Assembly (NCBI GenBank): GCA_038030265.1
Contig: CM075941.1
Location: forward strand, 36,022,164 to 36,086,163
Direction: 5' to 3'
Length of the DNA stretch: 64,000 nucleotides
Source of the DNA: Corythucha ciliata
Lineage: Eukaryota; Arthropoda; Insecta; Hemiptera; Tingidae
Shown here piece after piece: positions 11,890 through 23,931 of this stretch. The notes under the pieces are model-generated. The model searched no databases, was not told the DNA's origin, and saw nothing but the letters and a program-made list of their open reading frames with translations. A program made the position numbers and the translations under genes. The first letter of the stretch is position 1. Each line of letters begins with the position of its first letter.

Positions 11890-12560
11890 TCAGACATGAC
11901 TGAACCCAGTCCTCTGCGCCCCGGCCGGGAGTGCGAGAAGACCAGGAGTCGGCCATACGCCCGCCGGTCTCGGACAAGAGCCGAGTCTTCTGGCGGCCCC
12001 CCTCCCACACATCACTCGCCTCGGATCCCCGTGGAGGCTGCAGCGACGAAGGATATGGTCGGTGGTTCCCTCCAAGACGCGACAAGGGCATGTTGGAGGG
12101 TCCCGTCGCCGGGAAAACCACAACTTGGCGTGTAATTTACCATGCCCCGTATAGATAGCCCCGTAAGGATAGACGTGGCGGCATGCTCAAGGGTGAACCG
12201 CATGGCCGCCGCCAGCCTCATCCGGACATCGGACATGAACCTGACCAAGCGCCTACCTGTTGGACTGTTAGTCCAACGCGCTTGCCAAGCCTCGACGACG
12301 AGGTCATCAAGAACGCGGAGGCTCCAAGCGGTCCCCCACTCCGCGGCCAGAAGACCGAGGCGCCCTGCCCAGTCACCACGGCACCGCACTAAGAGGTGGC
12401 GCCGGTGGACCTATGCGTCAAACAGGAGGTCCGCTGGAGGCGTTCTCGACAGCACCTGGAACGCGTCGGTACTAACCGTCCGGTACGCCATGGCTACCCG
12501 TACCGAGGCCTGCCACTGCAGGCTAAGGACTTCCCCCTTTGTACCTTAGAGGGCTGGTGC
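11890..12560 (-). pseudogene. R1-like LINE ORF2 C-terminal fragment
   Basis: On the minus strand, AYRTVSTDAFQVLSRTPP is followed by a stop, then a GRRLVRFMSDVRMRLA stretch and finally CPCRVLEGTTDHILRRC. The YRTVSTDA..VL.G.PP block, the VRF..DVR block and the CxC...H-x4-C cluster appear in this order in the C-terminal half of R1-clade proteins. At least one internal stop and one frameshift are present. Base composition is clearly richer in GC than the surroundings. ORFs on the plus strand at 11863-12614 are shadows of this fragment. Confidence 0.75.
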
Positions 12561-12599
12561 CAGCACCACGTCGCACCGTACAACAGTGTAGGTATGAAT

Positions 12600-13110
12600 A
12601 CTGCCCTGAAGTAACGGGCACAACCGTAGTATTACACATTTCCCGCCACTGTCCTATGTAGGGTGAAAGTCCTCTCTAGCTTTCCCGCAACCATTTCGAG
12701 CTGCGGGGGTCGCTGTCCTCCCTAGTTGATTTCAATCCCAAGATAGAGACCCAGCCTCTCCCCCACACGAGGCATGACCACGGTAGCGATTGACCAGGGT
12801 GCTACCCTAGATAATAATTATGTTTATGGTTGGGTGAGGAGTTGAAGTCGTACCAACAATGAAGGGTTTAGCGGAAGTTTGTGCATTCGTCTTTGGCTTG
12901 TTTAGATTCCACAAGTAGGCTATTTCCCGCTTGACATGACGTGCGTTGTTGACCATTGCCTACTTTATACAGTTTTTTCTTTAATTATTTTGTTGATACT
13001 GGCGATCAAGTAATCCCACTCGAGTTCCCCCGTCAATTATTCTTTCACCCGACGTGGGGTAGTTGGCTAACAAAGAAAGTTTCTTAAACCCAATTTTCTT
13101 TATTCAACCT
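12600..13110. other. Unassigned sequence beside the R1-like fragment
   Basis: The GC-richer stretch to about 12830 probably continues the minus-strand R1-like element upstream, but no readable protein remains. The rest is A/T-rich with no recognised feature. Confidence 0.35.
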
Positions 13111-13118
13111 GCGCCAAC

Positions 13119-13443
13119 CTTTAAGGTGGAGTTGTACATGTGTTTCCTCGACTCCCCTCCAATAATACCACGCGTTACTTGGCGTTAAGTAAATTATCGC
13201 CGTATTTCTGCACCAATCCTGGATTTCGAGGTCTCATTTGAATCTCCAGGAAATTCCGCACGTGCGTACGATCTCTTTTTTGATATTTCACACTTAAATT
13301 AACTGTAAAACCCACATAAACTTTTGCCTTGAAAATTCACGTTCTCGATCGCGCTCGCTTTCGATGGTTTAATAGGAAAGCAAGGTCGTACGCGCGTGTG
13401 GAGGGGGGGTTGAGGAAACACATGTACTACTCCCCCTTCAAGG
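13119..13443. mobile_element. Foldback element, family F1, copy 2
   Basis: Termini CCTTTAAGGTGGAGTTGTAC and, inverted, CATGTACTACTCCCCCTTCA, each next to GTTTCCTC / GAGGAAAC. The inner left arm carries TCCTGGATTTCGAGGTCTCA and the CACATAAACTTTTGCCTTG spacer shared with the copy at 2255-2684. The right arm is shortened compared with that copy. Confidence 0.65.
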
Positions 13444-13449
13444 GGAAAG

Positions 13450-14541
13450 GAGTTTTGAGTCGAAAAATAAACAATTCCAGTATGAGGGATCAATGGCGCA
13501 CGGGAGATTGAAGATATTCTAGTAGATCCTTTTCACGAAACAAAAGAAGCATAGCTCGGTTTGAGCGCTGGTTGGTTGCATAACTATATTTTACTCTTGT
13601 GATTTCATTTTATGAAAGTTACGATAGCTTTGATCGTGATTGAAACAATACTAATGAAATTATTATTTTTTATTAATAATAATTTTACTGTTGTCACCCA
13701 CCTTAATATGGTTTTTATTCAATGGTTTAAACGAAAAATGGATAATGACCTGCTTCCTTCCAAGTTGAATTCTATCTTTCCCTCGTTATGTTTGGAACAA
13801 CTGAGTTTTAAGTTCTTCGGGCTAGGACTGTGATCGGTGGGAAAGAGAATATTACTGTGTGATTCTGTGGTCTCCTCAACAGTTGTATATCTAATCCTAT
13901 AAAACTATCGCTGATAAACCCTCCTTACCTAGGTGCAGTACAGCTCTTTATACGTTTTTAGAGTCCCTCTAGTTTGCTTATAAGTTCAAGGATTAGGTTC
14001 TTGAAAGTGAACGGGAATAGTTTAGAACAGAGAGCTTTGCGCTTGTACAACAACTAATCTCACTTGATCCATCCCCCTCTCTACTTTAGTAATAACTTAT
14101 CAAAACCGGGAGTAAACGAGAAGCCTTTCTGCTACGTAGAAAATAACTTTTATAATCGTTTGACAATAAAGAGAAACTTCGAGTTTAACCAAACTCATTA
14201 TTTAATAGGAGAATAAAGTACTCACAGGTATCGTTAGAAGGAACGATCCTGCTTGCTTTATTCTCGAGTTGATGAATAATCCATAATTTTACTCTTCCGT
14301 GTTATTTTTATTTTACTACGTATTCTGACATTATAAACAAAATAGTAGGTATAGGAAATTAAGCCAGAATAGCGGAAAAATTTGGCCCAATTTAGAATGT
14401 GGCTAAAACATTCCTTTTGATGTATTATTCTTTGAGGATTCGAAGAGTCCGCAGGTGGCGAACCTATTTTTAAGAGTGGATAGACGACGTTGGCCAACTC
14501 ACCCCTACAAGGAATGAAAAAAATCGCCCAAGCGAGAAGAC
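13450..14541. other. Unassigned non-coding DNA
   Basis: No gene or repeat recognised; ORFs on either strand are short and featureless. Confidence 0.5.
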
Positions 14542-14544
14542 TAA

Positions 14545-15082
14545 AGCCCCGTCTACATAAGACGCGAAAACGCTGTCGCAGGACGCAACTGATAACGCAG
14601 GACACAACGCAAAAGTTGAACTAAGTCCAACTTCCTGCGTTTTCGTTTCTGCGCCCACCAATAGCTTTCGACCTAGGAGGCGGGCTTTGTACTGATAGTG
14701 GAGGTTTTGCAATCCGCCAACTACGAGCTCTCCTCTTTTCCACCCTTTCACTTTCCTTTTTTTTTTTAATGCTATCGCGGAAACACATTCACAGGCTGAA
14801 CACGACAGCTGCTTCCACTTCTACATTTACTTAAATGGTACAATCTTTTATAAAATGATTGAGTAAAATAAATTTGTCTATTATAACTTTAAAACTGGTT
14901 AACCTTATTATCTCGAAAAAAAGAAGCAACAACTGGTAATTTCTTTCCCCCATGGCTTGATATGATTGGCTGGACGCAAGAGCTGGCCTGCGTCTAATGT
15001 GAACCCTTCAGCCTTGGGTTTGCGTCCTGCGTTCCCTCTTGCGTCCTGCGACAGCGTTTTCGCGTCTCATGTAGACAGGCCT
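14545..15082. mobile_element. Non-autonomous DNA transposon, 538 bp, TAA duplication
   Basis: Left end AGCCCCGTCTACATAAGACG and right end CGTCTCATGTAGACAGGCCT are inverted repeats. Pairing continues inward through GCGAAAACGCTGTCGCAGGA and its complement, giving arms of more than 40 bp. TAA flanks both sides (14542-14544 and 15083-15085). The start is close to the ends at 4532 and 51187. The short minus-strand ORFs crossing it are not supported. Confidence 0.8.
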
Positions 15083-15405
15083 TAATCTTATGCAGTTGTG
15101 TGTGCTATGAGTCGATAAAAATCATCCCCAAATCCGTGGGCTGATTACTTCTCGAGTTATGTCATATTTTGTACGAAAAAACGATGTTTTAGGCTTCATT
15201 AGTTTATTGAAATCCTCACGCCCTATATTTAGTGATGAAGTTGTTTCATATGCCGTTTCTGAAGTTGTTTTTGGTGGTGAATCAAATGTACGGTAGCTCG
15301 ATTCTCTGACATCAATATTATTTAAGTTATGAACGAAGATACCCGAAAAAACACGATTTTTTCTATACTTAAATGTGCCCTAAAAAATGTGTGTTATGAT
15401 TTACG

Positions 15406-15648
15406 CAGGACTAACCATTTTATCTCATCGCACGCAGTTTTTTGTGCTGAATTGAATGAGCTATAGTGGGGATTGGTAGTAACAATACTTTTTGAGTTAC
15501 GGACAAACATCTCCAGCATTTTTAAAGCATTTGTTCTTATATTTGTGGGCGTATCTCGGAAACTATTGACCCCAGCGATCCCTTCAAACGCTTATTCGAT
15601 TCAGCACAAAAAACTACGTAAGACCAGAGAACATGGTTAGTCCTGCCC
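15406..15648. repeat. Inverted repeat pair with 55-bp arms
   Basis: CAGGACTAACCATTTTATCT and onward to TTTTTTGTGCTGAATTGAAT (15406-15460) is the reverse complement, with scattered changes, of ATTCAGCACAAAAAAC ... ATGGTTAGTCCTG (15593-15648). Related GTGCTGA/GGCACATAAAACTACATAGG fragments continue to about 15890, so a longer decayed element is likely. Confidence 0.6.
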
Positions 15649-16059
15649 CTAATCTTCATACACATTTTCCTAGCACATCAAAGTATATAGGGAAAAGCTT
15701 GTTTTTTCGTGTATTTTCGTTAGGAACTCAAAGAACATTGATCGCAGAGAAACGTCGGACGTGAGGGTTTTTTTGGTCATTTAAGCCAAAACCCGCGTTG
15801 GTACAATTTAGGTCGTAACTCAAAAGCTAGTCGTCGCACGGACTTGCGGTTGATTTTTTTCAACTCGGCACATAAAACTACATAGGATTAGACACCCCGT
15901 TCGAGCCAATTTCTTCACCCCTTAGAGCGATGAGTTGGTCTACGTCTACCCTTCCTTAAAAGGACTTTTGCCACCCCCTATCGTTGTGGACTCTTCGAAT
16001 CCTGGAAGTATACATCAAAAGGATTTTTTAAAGCAACGCTTGAAGTTACGCCGAGCGCG

Positions 16060-16260
16060 CCTCGATGGTGTAATGGATACAATGCTCGCTTCACAACCCA
16101 GCGGGCCTGGGTTCGAATCCAGCCATTGCCCATTACACTATAAGGCTGCGGCGAGCTGTGACACGGCACACCCGACTTCGTGTGGGCGTTCCCGGCGATG
16201 TGCGTTCAACAAACCGCGCACCGACCGAAACGCTCGCGTAGTACGGGTGTGAAGTGCACA
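16060..16260 (+). repeat. tRNA-Val-like SINE or tRNA relic
   Basis: A good polymerase III A box (TGGTGTAATGG, 16066-16076) and a perfect B box (GGTTCGAATCC, 16110-16120) are spaced as in a tRNA, with CTTCACAA between them resembling a tRNA-Val(CAC) anticodon loop. The expected 3' strand does not pair with GCCTCGA to form an acceptor stem, and a GC-rich non-tRNA body follows. This fits a tRNA-derived SINE better than a working tRNA. Confidence 0.55.
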
Positions 16261-16465
16261 GTTAGATCTGGGTATGGCGTAGGAGCCCAAGTGACATTTC
16301 ATAAAAACGTGTGAACTGTGAACTTCCTAATTTTACGGTTCCTTGACGTTTTCACAAGGACATTGCAATCGGATGCTACTGCATTCCATCCCGAAACCGC
16401 TTACATTCATTCAATTTGAATCAAAGATGCCATAGGAAAATAATGAAGTCTTCGCAACGTTTTCG

Positions 16466-16479
16466 AATTCATCTATTCT
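16466..16479. repeat. Target site duplication of PLE-B, left
   Basis: AATTCATCTATTCT, repeated exactly at 19511-19524 on the far side of PLE-B. Confidence 0.75.
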
Positions 16480-16520
16480 ATTATGAAAGATTTAGTCCTC
16501 TTCACGAATTATTTAATTTT

Positions 16521-16564
16521 TCGGCGGAACAAGTTTTCGGCCTTCGAGGCCATTTTCAACGCCT
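16521..16564 (-). ncRNA. Hammerhead-like motif, PLE-B sense arm
   Basis: Read on the minus strand: stem I GGCG (16563-16560) pairs with CGCC (16526-16523). The core is TTGAAAA (16559-16553), stem II GGCC/GGCC has loop TCGAA, then GAAA. Stem III AAC-TT-GTT is followed by cleavage-site C (complement of 16527). Positions 3 and 8 of the core are U and A, a possible pair replacing the usual C-G. One extra U lies before stem II. Confidence 0.6.
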
Positions 16565-16795
16565 TCATTGACTCCAGTGTCACATCTACAATAATTTTGA
16601 AAATATTTTAACAACAAATAAACTAACCAAATGAAATAGAATAAAAGAAAAATTAAATAAATAAATAAACATCTTACCACTAGGTGGGCGTTAACGTTGA
16701 AGTCTAATAGTCCTAGTAAATATTAATTTACGGGTCTATTCTAGTAATTATATCGCTCACGTTTGTGATCACAAAGCTGACTATAATCGGTTACT

Positions 16796-18045
16796 TTATT
16801 TTAAAATAGACCTTATGCTGTATCTTTTAAAACCTTGATTTGGGGGAAGGTGCTCAAGGAGTGAGTAGAGGGGGGAGGCCCCTCCCTCACTTCTATCATT
16901 TAGGCAATGTGGATTACTCTCCAGTAATTTACTTATTACTATTTTTTCCAGGCACTCCAAGCGTCTGGCGTAAGGTTCAGTTACTAACAATTGGGCTTGG
17001 TGATCTCCCATCTCTCCGCAGCCCGTTATATGATTGTAAAAGGCCGAGTCGGACCTAGTGAGGTGCTCCCTGAAACGTGTCCGGTGCGGCCGCAGTACGT
17101 TGCTTCTCCACACCCACCACACAGAAGCCTGTAGACCCCGCTTTTTTCCTAGGATTTAGGGGCATCCTTTCCTTTACTCAGTATGCTCTTGAGGCTGTTG
17201 TCGCTCTTAAACGCCACTTCATAATTTCGGTTTTTAAGGAGGCGCTCCAAGCCCAATGAAGCTGTTCCAAAATATGGTAGACGAACCCATGCATTCCCGG
17301 CGGTTTCCTTTTTTGACTCCGAAAAGATGCGTTTCAAAACGAACCTCTTCTTCTTTCCTGAATCAATTTATCTACGACCGTTGTTTCGTAGCCGTTGACC
17401 GCAGCAATGTGATAAATTGCATGCGGTTCTTTTTCAATTCATGAAATGAATCTATGAACAAGGCTTCTGAACGCTGCCAACCTGTGCCGAGGGTAATGGT
17501 GTGAATCGGCGTGAATGGCCTGATCTATCATCGAGCTCTTTCTGAAAATTTCATACTTGAAACCAGTCTGCTCACGTTCGATTGTAAGGTCCAGGTAGTT
17601 CAGTTTCTTGTCCTTCTCTATTTCCATAGTGAAACGCAAGTACGGCAATTTGCTGTTGAGGTACTCAAGAAACCGCCCTAGCTCTTCATATTCGCCCTCC
17701 CAGACGACGAGCGTGTCGTCCACGTACCGAAACCAGTGCTTCAGGGAGCCCGCAAACAGATTCCCGGCACTCAACAAAAATTCTTTCTCGAAGAAATCCA
17801 TGAATATTTCGGCGCAGAGTGGGGAAATGGGAGATCCCATCGCCAGACCTTCATTCTGTACATACATTTTGGAATTGAATTGTAAATAACTTTGTCCCAA
17901 GCACATTTCGAAAAGTTGCTTCATCTCCCCCTGGACAAGGAGCTCCTTACATTTCTCCATGAGTATTTTGTCAATTAATTCTAACACTATACTTTAGGAA
18001 GTATACAGGTAAATAAGTTTACTACATCAAATGAGACAAGTTTAC
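16796..18045 (-). pseudogene. PLE-B reverse transcriptase plus GIY-YIG endonuclease
   Basis: In minus-strand order: RT motif A reads SFDVVNLFT (about 18040-18010), then a frameshift. The long open part (17987-17439) has GLAMGSPISPLCAEIFMDFF (motif B) and YVDDTLVVW (motif C with the catalytic Asp pair), followed by LNYLDLTIE. A linker piece (17337-17149) with VRLPYFGTASLGLERLLKNR matches the PLE connector. The GIY-YIG remnant shows SGVYRLLCGGCGEA and YCGRTG near 17141-17080, then after a frameshift TRFREHLT ... FYNH. RT fingers and the N-terminus are gone. The motifs identify a Penelope-like RT; frameshifts make it a pseudogene. Confidence 0.88.
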
Positions 18046-18049
18046 TTCG

Positions 18050-19222
18050 TTCTGTTGTTCGTTAGAACTCTGACGCGGAAAAGACTGGGTGATGATGAGG
18101 AAGGGCTCGTAACTAATAGGAAACAATGGCGCCACTGGGCAATCTCTCTGATTTCAACCGGAGAGCAAACCAATCTCACCGAATTCCGACACAGTCCAAC
18201 AGAGATTCAATAAATTCAACCGGTATACAAATGCGATCTAACATGAGACGAAACCCCGAACACGTTGTAACTGGATGGAAGTCAACTTCCACACCGGAGA
18301 ATAATTGAGGTTATAACCAGAGAGAAATTGAAATCTAGCCGGAGAGAATGCTCATTGGCTAATGGAACGAACAGGTTTTTGCAGCTGGTGCATATTATGA
18401 TAATAATATATTAACAGCTTTTTTATAGTTATGATGAAAAAGCCAAAACACCCGTCCAAAAACCCGTTTTTTATAGACTCATGCCTGCTTACTACTGGAT
18501 AACACGTTAATATAAATGAAAAAACTGGAGATTTCCTTCCCTACGGTAGGATAATATTCAAGCATCCGTTTCAATTTTTTGACTGATCCAAAATTTGTGT
18601 CATTTCATTACCTGTTATTCATTCGGTTTGACTAACCTGCCCCGTTAGTCCGTTATTTTGCCAAATAACGAGCAAAATATTTTTCAATTTTTAGTTAGTC
18701 GGTTTTTAGGCAATGCTAGACATTGATAAATATTTTGCTCGTTATTTGGCAAACACCCCGTGCGCATGTGTGGAGCCGGCTTTAGGTTAGAATTATTTCA
18801 AATTCGGTTGTATTTGACAGGTCCACACAACCCTTATTTATTTTCCTGTTAAATTCAGAATATCACATTAAGTTGGATTTAACCGGTTCAAAAAATTTCC
18901 TTTTTTTAACCGGTTATGAATAATTACACTTTTGGTTGGATTTCAAAGGTTAACGCAACCACCATTTCTTTTCCGGTTACATCAAAATTAAAATTCGGTT
19001 GCATTTAACTGGTCCATAAAATTGTCAATTCTTCTCCGGTCACAAGCGATTTCGGATTCGGTTGAATGCAACCGGATCATGCAATTGCCATTTGACATCA
19101 TGTTGGAATAATATTGATCCGGTGAGATGAATTACTATCCGTTCATTTTCCCACACAATTCGTTCAATCCAACCGGATTTTTAATTGTAACTGGAGACGG
19201 TATTGTAGTATTTCTTAGAGTG
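18050..19222. repeat. CCGGTT-rich repeat region inside PLE-B
   Basis: Variants of AACCGG/CCGGTT occur more than a dozen times between about 18150 and 19180, in both orientations and often with TTGGATTT or TTCGGTTG next to them. It resembles the subterminal repeats of a non-autonomous DNA element inserted within the PLE, with partly mirrored ends (AATCTCACCG near 18172, CCGGTGAGATGAATT near 19120). No coding sequence seen. Confidence 0.4.
18657..18753. repeat. Perfect 26-bp inverted repeat
   Basis: TTTGCCAAATAACGAGCAAA and six more bases (18657-18682) are exactly reverse-complemented at 18728-18753, with a 45-bp spacer. It lies inside the CCGGTT region and may be the centre of the element there. 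Confidence 0.7.
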
Positions 19223-19381
19223 TAGGACTATTAGACTTCAACTTCAACGCCCCACCTAGTGGTAAGATGTTTATTTATTTATTTAATTTTTCCTTTATTT
19301 TATTTCATTGTAATTTGGTTAGTTTGTTTGTTGTTAAACTATTTTTAAAATTATTGTAGGTGTGGCACTGGAGTCAAATAA

Positions 19382-19422
19382 GGAGTTGAAAATGGCCTCG
19401 AAGGCCGAAAACTTGTTCCGCC
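19382..19422 (+). ncRNA. Hammerhead-like motif, PLE-B inverted arm
   Basis: Same layout as the sense arm: core TTGAAAA (19386-19392), stem II GGCC/GGCC, GAAA (19407-19410), stem III AAC-TT-GTT, cleavage-site C19418. Stem I is GGAG against CGCC, so an A-G mismatch replaces the C-G pair of the sense arm: this copy looks more decayed. Confidence 0.5.
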
Positions 19423-19510
19423 GAAAAAATAAATAATTCGTGAAGAGGACTAAATCTTTCATAATAGTATAGATCAAAACCTTCACAACGTCGCCATCAC
19501 CCATAAAATT

Positions 19511-19524
19511 AATTCATCTATTCT
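19511..19524. repeat. Target site duplication of PLE-B, right
   Basis: Exact copy of 16466-16479 (AATTCATCTATTCT). Confidence 0.75.
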
Positions 19525-19532
19525 CAATTACC

Positions 19533-20831
19533 GATAGTCCAGTAACTTTGGGCACTGGAAGGCCTGTTTCAGGACAAACGTATAGAAGTTTTTTTCTCAA
19601 AGGATTTATACGTTTTTGGAGGTGCTGAATCCGAATCTGAACTTTGCCAACAAAAATTCGGTCGGCTTCACGTCTAAACTCACACAAAACTCAAAGGCTT
19701 GTATCTCTGAGCTATGGAGTTTTTTGATGGCGCTCTTCAACATTCTTGAAGTAGATTACATTTGTGACAATTTAAGCCTAATTACAGCTCCGTATGACCA
19801 ATATTTCCTGAGTTACGAACACTCAAACAAATTTACGAGTGCACGGGAAATTCAGTTTCAGAAGTATTGTGAGAGTCTGGGTGCGTATGCACACAAAGCG
19901 AGTCATTTTAAGACACCCAGACGCTTTTGAGATATCCAGGGTAGGTATACTACCTAATTTTTTCAATATTTTTTGACACAGTCTCATATTTTTCATTACA
20001 ACTGTAAAATCTCTCCTTCGAGCCGGATTTAGGGTAATTTTGATGATAAAGCTTAAAAGAGCAAACTTTTCAATATGAAACTCTCGCGTGGTGGGTGCCT
20101 TTACAATTCCTCTCTATACCATTTTTCAATATGTATCCTTGATTTCGATAAAACCGGTTTGTCATGTAAAACAATAGGCATACCTATTGAATTTTGCATA
20201 GTTGTTCACGTTGCTTCCACTATACCATCCGGTCGAAGAAAAAATGCGCATTGGAACTTGTTGTGGCTTTTTTTGAGGTCTTCAAACTAAGCCTAAAAGA
20301 ACGATTACTCTACACTGATGGTTTCAAAGATATTTCAGTAAATTGAATGAAAGGGCCCTCAAATCCAATTTCCAGCTCCTGCAGTGCCAACACCTGACGT
20401 GGAATCTTCAGGTTTTTTGCAGAAAATGGAAGTAGGTGGGTCCGAAAAATATTGCACCAAATATTCATCAGTTTTTCCAGAGCTTCAGGCTACAGCTAAC
20501 TTTCCGTCAGCGGCAGAAAAAGGTCAATTTTTGACTGTTCATATCTCAGGAACTATTAGTCGTACGGAGCTAAAATTGGGTTTAAATTGTCTCAAATTTG
20601 CAAATTATGGAGCGGCATAATTGAAAAGTACAAAGTTCCAGAGATACAATCAATTGAGTAGAAAAAGTCAGAAAACTTCCAGTTTTTTCTTGAGATTTTG
20701 ACGTGAAGCCGACCGATTTTTTGTTGGCAAAGCTCAGATTCAGATTCAGCATTCCAAGAAACATATAGATCATTGAAAAAACTACTTATATACGTTTCTC
20801 CCGGCCAAATCGTCTATTGACTGGACTAATC
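19533..20831. mobile_element. Non-autonomous element with inverted ends, 1.3 kb
   Basis: The ends read GATAGTCCAGT at the left and ACTGGACTAATC at the right. Long inverted blocks follow: TTTGCCAACAAAAATTCGGT and TCGGCTTCACGTC near 19640-19672 reappear inverted at about 20700-20730, as does AACGTATA. No transposase is readable; the ORFs at 19616-19930 and 20582-20773 are the two copies of the inverted block. It begins 8 bp beyond the PLE-B duplication. Confidence 0.6.
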
Positions 20832-20834
20832 GTG

Positions 20835-22680
20835 CGTTGGAAAAGAAGCATTGTTCAGTTTTATTTAAATAAACATTAATTTGTGCAATTTATTTGTTAT
20901 TAGGACAAAATATCAATTTTTACTAATTTTACGTTTTGCTGTATGAATTCGACATTTAGAGAAAAAAGCTGGAAAGGATTTCATATTATGTGCCCTATTT
21001 GATGCAAATAATATGGTAGGAAAAAGGCAAAACAAAAATATCGTTTACAAGATTATATAAAAATTGTTAGAGTTCGTGGAAATGAATGGCTATAACCCAT
21101 TTTCTTCTATTTCTTATCGTGTTGATCCTTTCAGCAAAGCTCGACGGAAAGGAATAGGGTGAAAATTATTGGGAAAGCATACTTAGAGGATTGAGAGATG
21201 GGAAAAGGGTCAGAGAAAAAAGGATTACCCTTAATGTCTAGGGAGAAAAACCGTGATGAAAATCCACGTTCGCCACTTGGAAAACGGTCTTTCCGCCTTC
21301 TTCTTAAGTTGCTTTTTTCACTCCACCCCTCTCAAGAATATTTATATATTTTTTTCCTCTTCATTCGAGTCCAGGAATAGACACATTAAAAATGTTGTGT
21401 TTTCGTACAGGATGAATGAATACGGCAACTGGTGTGGGTATGTGGCACTGTGGTAATCTGGGCCGTCTAAAACAAATAGTTTCCTTGGTAAGTTCCATTC
21501 CAATCTCGGCTACATGGAAAAATACTTAGAGGATTTCGACAGGGGAAAAGTCTTTTTTTCAAAAGAAGTTCTCTTCTCAACCAAATAGCTGGGGTAAAGG
21601 TATATTTGTTCTACGACCAGAAGTTTTCTTCTTCAGTAGGTACATATACCTGAGCATCTTATGTTCTTTTTAGATCACTCAAGAATAAGAGTGGGTGAAT
21701 GAGGTTTCAGAGTTTATCTTCATGAAAAGAGACATGTTATTTCATGATATTTACTAATATGTTTTATGCTGTTGGCTGTAGGTAAAGTTTGATTCCACAT
21801 CCATCAAACTTGGGCTAACTTTTATAACGTAGAAATACCTATAGATCCGTTAGAGTGGGGTTCGGAAATGTTTTCTGGGAAGAGGTTAAAAAGCGTCCTA
21901 ATTAGGTTCTAATTTTTATAAAATAATAAATGCGTTTAAGAGACTTCTGACAGAAGAGATAATTATGAAGGAGCTCAAATTAGTTGTCTCACTTGTTTAC
22001 GGTATATATTACTTATAGCGAAATGTTGGAAAAACTGCGGAAAGTGGCCAAAGATTGGTACATCATCTTTGGAAACTATGTAATTGGTAGTAGGAGTCAC
22101 AGCGTAATCCTCCCGCTGGAGTTATTTTGTAACTTATTATGGCCACGTCCACGTTTCCATTTAGTTTTTTCCATCTAGTTCCATTTAGCTCTGGTGAACT
22201 CGTGATCTTTGTGAACGTGTGTGAATTGAAACTTTCTGACATTTACGAATGAAATTGCTGTTCGAGGTAAGCGGTAATCCTGTGTCATCGTTGGTCCAAA
22301 GTGTGTGGAAATCGTTGGATTAATATTTTTCTCCTAATTATCTGAAAAGACGGTGGGAGGGACGAGGTGAGGCAGTAGAAAAAAATAAAGTAGTTTTCTG
22401 TGAGAGCCTTCGTTCGTTTAAGAGAAATAAAACTATACTTTGACCCCGAACTCTTTATCTTCCCCGATCCGATGTCTTTATCTTCCCCTTACCACGGGAG
22501 CATCTCATGTCCGCATGGTTTTGGTGTCGATTGGGTCGTAACTGCGGGATTAATTAAATTTCCACCAACGTCCGCCCATAAGCTATGGAGGTTGGGCAAA
22601 CAGTTTAGATTTTGCGGGCCGGCGGTACGTGTCAGAAAGAGATTATAACCTCCACGGTTTCTGTTGTAGGAGGAGATGGC
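20835..22680. other. Unassigned non-coding DNA
   Basis: A/T-rich with no recognised gene. The 82-codon ORF at 22400-22648 has no recognisable domain and could be untranslated leader of the R2-type element that follows. Confidence 0.4.
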
Positions 22681-23931
22681 AGCGAGGACTATCAGGTTAC
22701 TGTGGAATGAACGGATGAGGGGGGGGTGTCACTAGGGGCAAAATCGTATCCATTGATGACATCTTGCCGACCAATCCGGGGGTAACCTCTAGGCCTCAAG
22801 AGGAAGCGCAGCTTTCCGATTCAGCAACGGTGGCTGATCCTCCCAACACCACTGATGAAAATTCGGTCTCTGCAGCATTTGCGGTGTTTCGATCAAAAAT
22901 GCCCGGGGACTAAGGATACGTATAGCAAAGAAACATCCAGCTCTGGCCAACGAGATGACTGTCGCGAGCATTTTGAAGTCTGGGAACTCAAGCAAGAAAG
23001 CCCCATTTGTTGAGGATCCTGGTTACAAAGATGATGTGAGGAGGTGGGCTGCTACGTTCGAGGCCATATCGAATGAGGGCAATATCAATAGAGAAGCGTT
23101 CAATAAAGCAGTAGCGGATTTCTCGGATTTTATACGAAAGGCCAATCAATATTTGCCAGGACCGAAACATCCTGCGGTGAGGAAGGCAAGGCGAAGGTCC
23201 TAGGGAATGGTGCTTCGAAGGTATCCAACCCGACAAGATCGCATAATACCGCACGAGCAAGAAGACAGGAAGCCTACCAGTACGAGCTAGCTCAACCGAT
23301 AACCGAAGACGGAGGGTGGTTAACAATATAATGGATGCCGACGCCTGGAAGAACTGCCCGCTGCCCACCGAGATAATTGAAAAGTATTTCAAGGAAAATA
23401 TGGAAAAGAAAAACTTGTGCGAGCGGGTGGTGCCAGGCAACCCTGACATCGGGTCGATCGAGTTGCGGGCAGTACAGAGGGCCATCAAGTCTACGTCCTT
23501 AGATGTTGCCCCGGGCCTCGATGGAGTGTTAATTCGGACATTTAAAGCTCTTGATATTGCTAGCATCATTAAAATAATAGCAGAAGTGATTCTTAAGACC
23601 AGGTACGTTCTGGAAACTTTGCGGTAGGGAAGAACTATCCTATTGTATAAAGGAAAAGGACCGACATCTAAAATTTCATCTTGGAGACCCATCACAGTGT
23701 ACCCATTAATTCGGCGTAGCACCGAGAAAGTTCTCGACCAGGAGCTGCGCCAACAGGTGGGGTTTCTCGGGTGTCAGCGTGGCTTTGTGAGGGGGGTCCC
23801 CGGGTGCCATGTTAACGCAAGGTTGTTGGATGCTGTGCTAAGAGATGCCCAAAGCAAGACAAAAAAAATGCAGTAATCGCCTTCCTAGACGTGGCGGGTG
23901 CATTCGACAACATCGGGCACGCACACGTAAT

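Larger units (their letters stand above)
16480..19510 (-). mobile_element. Penelope-like retroelement PLE-B
   Basis: The element runs on the minus strand. Inverted arms lie at 16480-16715 (sense, downstream of the ORF) and 19223-19465 (inverted, upstream). They share, for example, CCACTAGGTGGG/CCCACCTAGTGG and the hammerhead-like block. Between them are the RT, linker and GIY-YIG remnants (16796-18045) and a non-coding stretch with CCGGTT motifs (about 18050-19220). Exact 14-bp duplications flank it. Another 45 bp separate the upstream arm from its duplication. The N-terminal part of the ORF is missing. Confidence 0.85.

Noticed and set aside
12142..12549. 135-codon plus-strand ORF
   Set aside because: It is the antisense shadow of the minus-strand R1-like fragment, which has clear family motifs.
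16060..16140. Functional tRNA-Val
   Set aside because: Good A and B boxes, but the acceptor stem does not form and the anticodon loop is irregular; kept only as a tRNA-derived repeat.
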